NCBI RefSeq assembly: GCF_000633395.1
Contig: NZ_AYMU01000009.1
Span: 1-64,000, forward strand
Length of the DNA stretch: 64,000 bases
Reading direction: 5' to 3'
Origin: Pseudomonas sp. PH1b
GTDB taxonomy: Bacteria > Pseudomonadota > Gammaproteobacteria > Pseudomonadales > Pseudomonadaceae
Shown here: piece by piece, positions 1 to 7,643 of the stretch
Position numbering within the stretch: the stretch's first letter is position 1
Layout: each line of letters opens with the position of its first letter
The notes under the pieces: model-generated
Told to the model about the DNA's origin: nothing
What the model saw: the letters and a program-made list of their open reading frames with translations, nothing else
Database searches by the model: none
Program-made: the position numbers and the translations under genes

Positions 1-393
1 AGCAAGGCCCGGGCCCTGGGCTTGCCGGTACTGGCGACAATCGCCGCCTACGCCAACGCCGGCGTCGACCCGGCGATCATGGGCATCGGCCCGGTCTCGG
101 CCACCCGCCGCTGCCTGGACAAGGCCGGCTGGACCCTCGACCAGCTGGACCTGATCGAAGCCAACGAAGCCTTCGCCGCCCAGTCGCTGTCGGTGGCCAA
201 GGAGCTTGAGTGGGATGCGAACAAGGTCAACGTCAATGGCGGCGCGATTGCCATCGGCCACCCGATCGGCGCCTCGGGCTGCCGGGTGCTGGTGACCCTG
301 CTGCACGAGATGATCAAGCGCGATGCCAAGAAAGGCCTGGCGACTCTGTGCATCGGCGGCGGCCAGGGCGTGGCCCTGGCCATCGAACGCTAA
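1..393 (+). CDS. Acetyl-CoA acetyltransferase (thiolase), C-terminal part
   Basis: This is the last 130 codons of a thiolase that begins before the window; base 1 is in frame. Thiolases condense or cleave acyl-CoA, for example two acetyl-CoA to acetoacetyl-CoA. The C-terminal signatures are all visible: NEAFAAQ, the NGGAIAIGHPIGASGCR block with the catalytic His, and the CIGGGQG loop with the second catalytic Cys. Wording of the motifs fits the biosynthetic/acetyl-CoA type better than the long-chain FadA type, but the missing N-terminus prevents a firm choice (atoB- or phaA-like). It ends in TAA and is followed at once by a REP repeat array. Confidence 0.9.
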   Translation, partial: SKARALGLPVLATIAAYANAGVDPAIMGIGPVSATRRCLDKAGWTLDQLDLIEANEAFAAQSLSVAKELEWDANKVNVNGGAIAIGHPIGASGCRVLVTLLHEMIKRDAKKGLATLCIGGGQGVALAIER

Positions 394-410
394 CCTGCAA
401 AACCCGCCCC

Positions 411-807
411 CTGTAGGAGCTGGCTTGCCAGCGAAGGCGTCCGTGAGATCGCCTTCGCCAGCAAGCTGGCTCCTACAGGCAAGGCATCCGTGAGACCGCT
501 TTCGCCAGCAAGCTGGCTCCTACAGGCAAGGCGTCCGAGAGATCGCCTTCGCCAGCAAGCTGGCTCCTACAGGCAAGGCATCCGAGAGACCGCTTTCGCC
601 AGCAAGCTGGCTCCTACAGGCAAGGCGTCCGTGAGATCGCTTTCGCCAGCAAGCTGGCTCCTACAGGCAAGGCATCCGTGAGATCGCTTTCGCCAGCAAG
701 CTGGCTCCTACAGGCAAGGCGTCCGTGAGATCGCTTTCGCCAGCAAGCTGGCTCCTACAGGCAAGGCGTCCGTGAGATCGCTTTCGCCAGCAAGCTGGCT
801 CCTACAA
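411..807. repeat. Tandem array of REP-type palindromes (1 inverted + 8 direct copies, 47-bp period)
   Basis: A REP core (GCCAGCAAGCTGGC stem followed by TCCTACAG) occurs once in inverted orientation at about 411-438. It then occurs eight times head to tail from about 451 to 807 with a constant 47-bp step. Units differ at only a few positions (GCG/GCA, CCT/TTT, gTg/gAg). Each core can form a hairpin. The array fills the 470-bp gap between the thiolase and the next gene. Small open frames inside it are only the repeat read as codons. Confidence 0.95.
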
Positions 808-863
808 CAGGCGGGACGCTGGTAAACTGCCGCGCCTCACTCCTCAGCTCCAAGGCGCCTCGC

Positions 864-1880
864 ATGTCCTCCTTGAATCAGGCGCTGCGCGCCGCCCTCG
901 ATCACCGCCAGGACCTGCTCGCCGAGCTGCATCAGCAAGGCACCGACTGCTATCGCCTGTTCCATGGCAGCCAGGAAGGCGCCGCAGGCCTGACCATCGA
1001 CCGCTATGGCCCGCAATTGCTGGTTCAGAGTTTTCACCAGCCCCTGGAGCGCGACGACCTGCTACAACTGCATGAGACCATCAATCAGCGGCTGAACCTG
1101 CCGACCCTGCTGGTCTACAACGATCGCTCCCGGGGCAACTCGCGCATTGACCGTGAAGACCAGGTATACCGTGCTGAAGATCCAGCCCTGGAAGACCTGG
1201 TCGGCCACGAATGGGGCCTGAACTATCGGGTTCGCGGCCGTCACGCCGGGCAGGACCCCTTGCTGTTTCTCGACCTACGCAACGCTCGTGGCTGGGTCAA
1301 GCAGCACAGTGCCGGGAAAAGTGTGCTCAACCTCTTCGCCTATACCTGCGGCGTCGGCCTCAGCGCCGCGGCCGGAGGCGCCCGGGAGGTCTGCAACCTG
1401 GACTTCGCCGAAGGCAACCTCGCGGTAGGACGGGAAAACGGTCGGCTCAATCCGCAGTTGCCCGAGATGCAGTTCGTGCAATCGGACTATTTCCCGGCGA
1501 TTCGCCAACTGGCCGGCCTGCCCATCAGCCAGCGACGCGGGCAGAAACTGCCCAGCTATCCACGCCTGGAACAACGCCAGTACGATCTGGTGCTGCTCGA
1601 TCCGCCCGCCTGGGCCAAGAGCGCCTTCGGCACCGTCGACCTGCTGCGCGATTACCAGAGCCTGCTGAAACCGGCGCTGCTGGCGACCGCAGAAGGTGGC
1701 GTACTGATCTGTTGTAACAACCTGGCCAAGGTGGGGATGCAGGACTGGCGTGAACAGGTGCTGCGCTGCGCCGAGAAAGCCGGGCGGCCGGTGCGTGAGT
1801 GCCAGGTCCTGGCTCCGGCTGCGGACTTCCCTTCCCGGGACGGACAGCCACCGCTGAAAACCCTGATCCTGCAACTTTGA
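864..1880 (+). CDS. Class I SAM-dependent RNA methyltransferase, RlmI-like
   Basis: A 338-residue protein predicted to methylate a base in RNA using S-adenosylmethionine in the cytoplasm. The SAM-binding motif I is visible as VLNLFAYTCGVGLSAAAGGA (about residues 150-170). The active-site-type motif IV is LVLLDPPAWAKS (about 240-252). The N-terminal 140 residues resemble the RlmI-type RNA-binding region (LTIDRYGP, LVYNDRS). Family membership (PF10672-like, close to the 23S rRNA m5C methyltransferase RlmI) is clear, but the exact target base is not. The ATG is preceded by AAGG eight bases upstream. The gene stands alone, with the REP array upstream and 93 bp before the next gene. Confidence 0.85.
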   Translation: MSSLNQALRAALDHRQDLLAELHQQGTDCYRLFHGSQEGAAGLTIDRYGPQLLVQSFHQPLERDDLLQLHETINQRLNLPTLLVYNDRSRGNSRIDREDQVYRAEDPALEDLVGHEWGLNYRVRGRHAGQDPLLFLDLRNARGWVKQHSAGKSVLNLFAYTCGVGLSAAAGGAREVCNLDFAEGNLAVGRENGRLNPQLPEMQFVQSDYFPAIRQLAGLPISQRRGQKLPSYPRLEQRQYDLVLLDPPAWAKSAFGTVDLLRDYQSLLKPALLATAEGGVLICCNNLAKVGMQDWREQVLRCAEKAGRPVRECQVLAPAADFPSRDGQPPLKTLILQL

Positions 1881-1973
1881 TCAAGAGCAGGAAATCTGAA
1901 CAATCCTGAAGTCTGCAAGGGTTTCGGAACCGTAAACGCGTGCCATACTCCAAGACACTTCCGATTCAGATAG

Positions 1974-4904
1974 ATGAAGCCTCGCATGACCAAAGGATTG
2001 ATTCGCGCCGTTGGCGCCTTGTTGACCGCTCTCGCCCTTTACAGTCTGCTGGGTTTCCTGATCTTGCCGGGCATTGCCTTGCGAGTGGCCAATCAGCAAT
2101 TGGCCAACTACGCCACGACCCCGGCCCATATCCAGCGGATTGAACTCAACCCCTTCAGCCTGGAGCTGACCCTCTGGGGCCTGAACATCGGTGAACCGGG
2201 CAAGGAGCAGGTGGCCTTCGAGCGCCTCTACGCCAATCTGCAACTGGACAGCCTGTGGACCCGCGCCCTGCACCTGGCAGACGTCGAGCTGGATCAGCCC
2301 AAGACCGAAATCCTCTTCGACAAGGAAGGCAAGCTCAACCTGCTGGCCCTGTTCAAGCTGCCCGCCAGCGAACCGACCCCGAGCGACCCCGATGCCAAGC
2401 CGTTCCCGGTGCGTATCGAACGCATCAAACTGGCCGGTGGCTACCTGCACTTCCAGGACCTGCGCCCGAGCGAACCCATCGAGTTCATCTACAACAAGCT
2501 CGATTTCGAATTGAAGAACCTCAGCACCCTGCCCGACGACAGCGCCGACATGACCCTGGTGGCCACCGGCCCCGAGGGCGGCCAGATCGACTGGAGCGGC
2601 AACTTCAGCGTAACGCCGCTGACTTCCGAGGGCACACTGAAGGTCACCGACGGCAAGATGAAAGCCTGGTGGCCCTATGTCCGTGACGCCGTGCCCCTGG
2701 TCCTTGAAAACGGTGTGGTGAATCTCAGCACTCACTATAAATTCAGCCTGGCCAAGGAAACCGAACTGCTGCTGGACAACACCTCGCTGAGCATTGCGCC
2801 CTTCGCCATCCAGGCCCCGGACGGCCGTCCGCTGGCTCGCCTGGAGCGCCTGGATGTCAGCGAAACCACAGTGGACCTGGCCAAGCAGCAAGTGATCGTC
2901 GGCAAGATCCGCAGCCAGAAGTTGGAGACCTGGGCCGCCCGTGAAGCTGACGGTCAACTGGACTGGCAAAAACTCTTCGCCAGTCAGCCCGCCAAGCCGG
3001 CACCCACGCCCGAGCCAGCCACCGCCGAACCACCCAAGGAGCCGGCGCCGCCCAGCAAGCCTTGGCAGGTATTGCTCAAGGACGTCGAACTGCGCAATTA
3101 CCAGGTGCACCTGGCCGACCGCCAGGTCAAGCCGGCGGTCGCCCTGGAGCTGGGTCCGCTGAACCTGGACCTGAAGAATTTCGACAGCCTCAACCAGTCG
3201 CCCTTCAGCCTCAAGCTCGATACCGGCCTGGGCAAGCAAGGCAGGATCAGCGCCAATGGCGAGGTCAACCTCAACCCGATCACGGCCAAGCTCAAGGTCC
3301 AGACCAAGGACATCGACCTGCGCGTCGCCCAGTCCTACATCAGCCCCTTCATTCGCCTGGAACTGCGCAGCGGCATGCTCGGCAGCGACCTGGCAGTGGA
3401 CCTGAAGAAAGTCGAACCGCTGACCTTCAGCGTCACCGGGCGGGCCGAGGTGGAGCAACTGCACACCCTCGACACCCTGAAGAACCGGGACTTCGTGAAG
3501 TGGCAGAAAGTCGTGGTCGAAGGCCTCAACTATCAGCATGACGACAGCCTTTCGATCACCCGCATCAACCTGACCCAGCCCTATGCGCGCTTCATCATCA
3601 ACGATGACCGCACCACCAACGTCGACGACCTGCTGATTCCCCAACCGGCCAGTAACGCCCCCAAGAGCACGGCCAAGGCCCCCGCCAGCCAGGGCAAGGC
3701 GCTGGGCATCCATATCGGCGGCATTGCCATCAACGACGGCTCGGCCAACTTCGCCGACCTGACCCTGACCCCGAACTTCGCCACGGCCATCCAGCAACTC
3801 AACGGCCAGATCGGCACCATCGACAGCCGCCAGTCCAAACCCGCCGACGTGGACGTCAAGGGCAAGGTCGACCGCTATGCACCCGTGACCATCAAGGGCA
3901 GCGTCAACCCGTTCGACCCCATGGCCGCCCTGGATATCGCCACCAGTTTCAAGCGTGTGGAACTGACCACCCTGACCCCTTACTCCGGGAAGTTCGCCGG
4001 CTACCGTATTCGCAAGGGGCGCCTCAACCTCGACCTGCACTACATGATCACCAAGGGCCAGCTCAAGGCCGAGAACAAACTGGTGGTGGAACAATTGCAG
4101 TTGGGTGAGAAAGTCGACAGCCCGGATGCCGTGGACCTGCCGATCCGCCTGGCGGTGGCCCTGCTCAAGGACACCGACGGCAAGATCTCCATCGAGCTGC
4201 CGATTTCCGGCGACCTGAACAACCCGCAGTTCAGCGTGATGCCGATTGTCTGGCAGACCTTGCGCAACCTGGTACTGCGCGCGGCCGAAGCGCCCTTCAA
4301 GTTCATCGGTGGCCTGATCAGTGGCGGTGGCTCGGAAGACTTGAGCAGTGTTTCCTTTGCGCCGGGCTCCAGTGAATTGAGCAAGGAATCCGAGTCGGCA
4401 CTGACCACCCTGGCCAAGGCCCTCAAGGAGCGCCCGGCCCTGCGCCTGGAAATCGAAGGCACCAGCGCCCAGAGCAGCGACGGTCCGTTGATTGCCCAGC
4501 AGCGTCTCGAGCGTGAATACCAGTACAACTACTACAAGATCCTCCAGCGCCGTGGCGACAAGGTGCCAGCCCAGGCCTCCCTGCTGCAGGTGCCGGACGG
4601 CGAAAAAGCTCCGCTTCTGGAAGGCATCTACCGCACCCGCCTGAAGCAGCAGCCGCCCGCCGAATGGGCTCAGCTGAGCCGTGACGAACGCAGCGCCAAA
4701 CTGCGTGAAGGCCTGATCAAGTTCTGGGGCGCCAGCGATGTGCTGCTGCGCCAACTGGGCCAGGAGCGTGCCAGCAGCATCAAGGACTTCCTGGTGGACA
4801 AGGGCCAGTTGGCCGATGACCGGGTCTACTTCATCGATGCCAACCTGGGCCAGGCCGAGAGTGACGGCCGAGTGATCACGCCCCTGCACCTGGACAGCGA
4901 ATAG
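1974..4904 (+). CDS. DUF748 / AsmA-like envelope protein
   Basis: A 976-residue protein with one N-terminal membrane anchor (about residues 8-35, hydrophobic) followed by a long periplasmic part rich in beta-strand-like repeats, as in the AsmA/YhdP superfamily. Proteins of this group are thought to bridge inner and outer membrane and affect lipid transport. A proline- and alanine-rich linker lies near 345-365. Near residues 788-830 there is an OmpA-like stretch (SVSFAPGSSELS...ALKERPALRLEIEG) typical of DUF748 proteins. The codon-level start is uncertain: a second in-frame ATG at 1986 would remove four residues. A GC-rich hairpin lies 45 bp after the stop. Confidence 0.85.
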   Translation: MKPRMTKGLIRAVGALLTALALYSLLGFLILPGIALRVANQQLANYATTPAHIQRIELNPFSLELTLWGLNIGEPGKEQVAFERLYANLQLDSLWTRALHLADVELDQPKTEILFDKEGKLNLLALFKLPASEPTPSDPDAKPFPVRIERIKLAGGYLHFQDLRPSEPIEFIYNKLDFELKNLSTLPDDSADMTLVATGPEGGQIDWSGNFSVTPLTSEGTLKVTDGKMKAWWPYVRDAVPLVLENGVVNLSTHYKFSLAKETELLLDNTSLSIAPFAIQAPDGRPLARLERLDVSETTVDLAKQQVIVGKIRSQKLETWAAREADGQLDWQKLFASQPAKPAPTPEPATAEPPKEPAPPSKPWQVLLKDVELRNYQVHLADRQVKPAVALELGPLNLDLKNFDSLNQSPFSLKLDTGLGKQGRISANGEVNLNPITAKLKVQTKDIDLRVAQSYISPFIRLELRSGMLGSDLAVDLKKVEPLTFSVTGRAEVEQLHTLDTLKNRDFVKWQKVVVEGLNYQHDDSLSITRINLTQPYARFIINDDRTTNVDDLLIPQPASNAPKSTAKAPASQGKALGIHIGGIAINDGSANFADLTLTPNFATAIQQLNGQIGTIDSRQSKPADVDVKGKVDRYAPVTIKGSVNPFDPMAALDIATSFKRVELTTLTPYSGKFAGYRIRKGRLNLDLHYMITKGQLKAENKLVVEQLQLGEKVDSPDAVDLPIRLAVALLKDTDGKISIELPISGDLNNPQFSVMPIVWQTLRNLVLRAAEAPFKFIGGLISGGGSEDLSSVSFAPGSSELSKESESALTTLAKALKERPALRLEIEGTSAQSSDGPLIAQQRLEREYQYNYYKILQRRGDKVPAQASLLQVPDGEKAPLLEGIYRTRLKQQPPAEWAQLSRDERSAKLREGLIKFWGASDVLLRQLGQERASSIKDFLVDKGQLADDRVYFIDANLGQAESDGRVITPLHLDSE

Positions 4905-4948
4905 GACCGGCGTCGAGCCGGACCAAAGGCTTTCCCGCGCCCAATAGA

Positions 4949-4979
4949 ACAGGCCCCGGCACAATGTACCGGGGCCTGT
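4949..4979 (+). terminator. GC-rich hairpin after the DUF748 gene
   Basis: A perfect 10-11 bp stem (CAGGCCCCGG / CCGGGGCCTG) with a 9-base loop lies 45 bp past the stop codon. There is no run of T after it, so it is a weak intrinsic terminator or an RNA-stabilising hairpin. Confidence 0.5.
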
Positions 4980-5088
4980 AATGATCACGTCCCTGTGATC
5001 TTCCGCATGAACCCTTGAAAGAAGCGGCAGACGTATTACCTGACTCGTCCGCCGCCCCCTCTCCCTGTCCAGGCGAGAAGCTTGCGCC

Positions 5089-5445
5089 TTATTCGGCTTT
5101 CAGGCCGTCAGCGGAAACCGCCTTGACGCCTTTGATTTTCTTGGTGATAGCCACGGCGGTTGCCTTTTGTGCTTCGGTGACCGCCACGGTGGACGACAGC
5201 GACACGACGCCCTTGTTGGTTTCGACCTTGATGTCGGTGCCAGGAATGCCTTTCTCGGTTACCAGATCGCTTTTCACTTTGGTGGTGATCCAGGTATCGG
5301 AGGTGGCCTCTTTGGCCTTGGTCACTTCACCGGCAGCCACAACCATCGGCGACTGGGTGCTTTGAGTGGTCTGCGCAAAAGCCACGTTGGCCATGGTCAG
5401 GGTCAGAGCGGTAGCAGTTGCAGCAGCGATAGCGAACTTCTTCAT
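5089..5445 (-). CDS. BON-domain periplasmic protein, OsmY-like
   Basis: A 118-residue exported protein. Residues 1-24 form a signal peptide (MKKFAIAAATATALTLTMANVAFA). The remainder holds one BON domain (SDTWITTKVKSDLV...GIPGTDIKVETNKGVVSLSSTV...KAVSADGLK). BON domains bind lipids or other envelope components; OsmY-type proteins are stress-induced periplasmic chaperones. OsmY has two BON domains, and this protein has one. The start is supported by AGGAG 8 bases before ATG. The upstream gap is AT-rich, unlike the flanks, and contains dyads listed separately. Confidence 0.85.
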   Translation of the reverse strand: MKKFAIAAATATALTLTMANVAFAQTTQSTQSPMVVAAGEVTKAKEATSDTWITTKVKSDLVTEKGIPGTDIKVETNKGVVSLSSTVAVTEAQKATAVAITKKIKGVKAVSADGLKAE

Positions 5446-5540
5446 ACGAGTAACTCCTGTTCTTTTAGAAAGCCTGCGCCGTGTCCTGGCAACAGGGTTA
5501 TCAGGGATATTGCAGGGGCTATGCCAAGTTTTGATCGATA

Positions 5541-5605
5541 AAAATATTCATATAAATCAATAAGTTATGAATATTTCAAATTTCCTGAATCATGCAAATT
5601 GCATG
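5541..5605. promoter_or_regulatory. AT-rich dyads upstream of the BON gene
   Basis: Two perfect dyads sit in the AT-rich gap between the BON gene and the pilA stop. The first is a 10-bp inverted repeat AAATATTCAT / ATGAATATTT (5542-5551 and 5567-5576). The second is the 15-base palindrome CATGCAAATTGCATG (5591-5605). A partial copy, CATGCAAGTTGC, follows at about 5622. They could be operator sites for the BON gene or a terminator-like structure for pilA; no regulator was recognised. Confidence 0.4.
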
Positions 5606-5687
5606 ACCACCCACCAATCTGCATGCAAGTTGCGGGTTTTGCCGTTGCTGTCGAACCGCCCCGTTGCCCTCACCTGCGGGTGCTCCC

Positions 5688-6104
5688 TCAGGCGCCATCT
5701 GCGCCACAGCCCTTGGGCGCGTAGTCCGCCTCCACCGTGGTGCTGCAGGTCCAGCCGGATGTCGCCGAGCGGGTCAGGGTCAGGTTCTTGTTCAGCACCG
5801 GGCCCGGTGCATTGAGAATGGTGCAGGCAATGCTGCCTTCGCCGGTGGCGGCGGTCCCCTCGGCGCTCATCCGGCAATTGGACGTCAGCGCCGTGCCGCC
5901 GGCCAGGACCAGGGTCGGATCGGTCCCCTGGTTCAGCAGGTCCTCGACATTGACCTTGAGGGCCGAGGCCTCGGCCAGCGCGGCGATCACCTTGGCTCGT
6001 GCCTGATACTTGGAATACAGCGGCATGGCCACGGTTGCCAGAATGCCGATGATGGCTACCACCACCAGCAGTTCGATCAGGGTAAATCCGCATTGCTTTT
6101 TCAT
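5688..6104 (-). CDS. pilA: Type IV major pilin PilA
   Basis: A 138-residue type IV prepilin. The leader is short and positively charged (MKKQCG). It ends at the Gly-Phe cleavage site of prepilin peptidase and is followed by the classic FTLIELLVVVAIIGILATVAMPLYSKY hydrophobic helix with Glu5. The C-terminal part has four cysteines (NCRMS, IACTI, WTCST, KGCGADGA), so disulfide loops are likely. The chosen ATG has a perfect AGGAGG seven bases upstream; longer in-frame extensions lack one. It is transcribed away from pilC. A sigma-54-type promoter lies about 50 bp before the start, as in P. aeruginosa, where PilR and RpoN drive pilA. Confidence 0.93.
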   Translation of the reverse strand: MKKQCGFTLIELLVVVAIIGILATVAMPLYSKYQARAKVIAALAEASALKVNVEDLLNQGTDPTLVLAGGTALTSNCRMSAEGTAATGEGSIACTILNAPGPVLNKNLTLTRSATSGWTCSTTVEADYAPKGCGADGA

Positions 6105-6423
6105 GGGCTGCCTCCTGGCATGAACGAAAGTTGCATGAACAGTCAAGTCAAAGCACGCCCTGTGCCAGGGCGTAGCCCTTGTAATCCGGGCCCTGGAGAG
6201 GCGATAGCCGATGGCCTTGAGCGCAAGGAGTTGCACAAACTGACAAATTTCGTCACCCAGTGCCCCTCTCCGGCAGGTGCCCGGCAGCTAGGCTTGAGCA
6301 GGTGCCCGGCAGTCAGGCCTGTACCCCGGCAAGGAACGTACGGGGACATTGGCGATCTATCACCCGCTCGATGACCCAGGGGCATCCCGGCCCGCAATCC
6401 ACTGTTTCTACAAGGATCGAACC
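6105..6423. other. pilA-pilC divergent intergenic region, no pilB
   Basis: The 319 bp between pilA and pilC hold the pilA promoter, a 15-bp direct repeat (GCAGGTGCCCGGCAG at 6273-6287 and 6298-6312) and the pilC ribosome binding site. No open frame or remnant resembling PilB, the assembly ATPase normally encoded here in P. aeruginosa, was seen in any frame. Confidence 0.7.
6152..6167 (-). promoter_or_regulatory. Sigma-54 (-24/-12) promoter of pilA
   Basis: Read on the minus strand the sequence is TGGCACAGGGCGTGCT. This matches the RpoN consensus TGGCAC-N5-TTGCW with the GG and GC dinucleotides exactly 12 bases apart; one base of the -12 element differs. It predicts a transcript start near 6140 and a 5' leader of about 37 bases before the pilA ATG. 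A candidate upstream activator region is the imperfect dyad TGACAAATTTCGTCA at 6241-6255, about 100 bp upstream of the start. This was seen by eye, not scored by a matrix. Confidence 0.75.
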
Positions 6424-7641
6424 ATGGCGGTAAAAGCACCCGCAGCCAGTGTCTATCTCTGGCAAGGCACCGACAGCCAGGGCCACACCACTAGCGGTGA
6501 GCTGAGCGCCACGAACCCGGCCCTGATCAGGGCGCAATTGCGGCGACAAGGCATCACCCCTGCCTGGGTCCGTCGCAAGCCCAGGGGCTGGCCCCGCCTG
6601 GGCCAACGGATCAAGGCTCGGGATATCGCGCTGCTCACCCGGCAGCTGGCAACCCTGATGCAGGCGGGCGTGTCGCTGCTGCAATCCTTCGACATCATCG
6701 CCGAGAGCTTCGAACAGCCCCTGATGCGGCAGTTGCTGAGCAGCCTCAAGCGCGACATCGAAGCAGGGTCCAGCCTGGCCACTGCGCTGCGCAGGCATCC
6801 GCGCCATTTCGACGAGCTGTATTGCAACCTGGTGGAGGCCGGCGAACAGGCCGGGGCCCTGGACACCCTGTTGGAGCGAGTTGCGAGCTACAAGGAAAAG
6901 AGCGAGAACCTCAAGGCTCGCCTGAAGAAAGCCATGGTCTATCCCCTGGCGGTGATCGGTGTGGCCATCGTGGTCAGCAGCATCCTGTTGCTCAAGGTGG
7001 TTCCCCAGTTCCAGAGCCTGTTCGCCGGGTTCAATGCCGAGTTGCCATGGCTGACCCAGCGGGTCATTGCCCTCTCGCAGAGCCTCCAGCGCCAGGGTGG
7101 CCTGCTACTGCTGGGCAGCCTGCTGGCCGGGTTCGGGGCGCGCCTGGCCTATCGGCGCTCTGCGCGCCTGCGCGACATCCTGGATGCGCGCCTGCTGCAA
7201 TTGCCCCTGGCCGGCCCGCTGCTGCACAAGTCCGCGGTGGCCCGCTACGCCCGCACCCTGGCCACCACCTTCGCTGCCGGCGTGCCTCTGGTGCAGGCCC
7301 TGGAGTCGGTGGCCGGGGCCAGTGGCAACAAGGTCTACAAACAAGCGGTGGAGCGCATTCGCCAACAGGTCGCGAGCGGCATGCAATTGAACTTTGCCAT
7401 GCGTACCAGCGGCGTCTTCCCTACTATGGCGATCCAGATGACCGCCATCGGAGAGGAATCCGGGACCCTGGATCATCTGCTGGAAAAGGTCGCGGTGCAT
7501 TATGAGGCCGAGGTGGACAACCTGGTGGACAGCCTGACCAGCCTCATGGAGCCTTTGATCATGGTCATCCTGGGCGGTATCGTCGGCGCCCTGGTGGTTG
7601 CCATGTACCTGCCCATCTTTCAACTTGGTACAGCGATCTGA
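6424..7641 (+). CDS. pilC: Type IV pilus inner-membrane platform protein PilC
   Basis: A 405-residue member of the GspF/PilC family, the polytopic platform on which the assembly ATPases act. Two GspF domains are visible: the first from about residue 65 (IALLTRQLATLMQAGVSL...), the second from about 270 (ARYARTLATTFAAGVPLVQAL...EESGTLDHLLEKVA). Three hydrophobic segments lie near 170-195, 220-240 and 375-400. The ATG at 6424 is chosen because AAGGA lies ten bases before it and the translated start (MAVKAPAASVYLWQGTDSQG) matches the family's N-terminus; an upstream in-frame ATG at 6349 lacks this. It heads a tight cluster with pilD, coaE and yacG. Confidence 0.93.
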   Translation: MAVKAPAASVYLWQGTDSQGHTTSGELSATNPALIRAQLRRQGITPAWVRRKPRGWPRLGQRIKARDIALLTRQLATLMQAGVSLLQSFDIIAESFEQPLMRQLLSSLKRDIEAGSSLATALRRHPRHFDELYCNLVEAGEQAGALDTLLERVASYKEKSENLKARLKKAMVYPLAVIGVAIVVSSILLLKVVPQFQSLFAGFNAELPWLTQRVIALSQSLQRQGGLLLLGSLLAGFGARLAYRRSARLRDILDARLLQLPLAGPLLHKSAVARYARTLATTFAAGVPLVQALESVAGASGNKVYKQAVERIRQQVASGMQLNFAMRTSGVFPTMAIQMTAIGEESGTLDHLLEKVAVHYEAEVDNLVDSLTSLMEPLIMVILGGIVGALVVAMYLPIFQLGTAI

Positions 7642-7643
7642 AC

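Noticed and set aside
411..807. CRISPR-like regular spacing
   Set aside because: The 47-bp units are repeats throughout with no unique spacers, the core is a REP palindrome, and no cas genes are near.
1881..4988. 1035-codon open frame on the minus strand
   Set aside because: It lies antisense over the DUF748 gene, has low-complexity Gly/Gln/Val-rich translation and no start signal; an effect of GC-rich codon usage.
6105..6423. Remnant of pilB
   Set aside because: No frame shows Walker motifs or PilB-like sequence; short frames there are unrelated.
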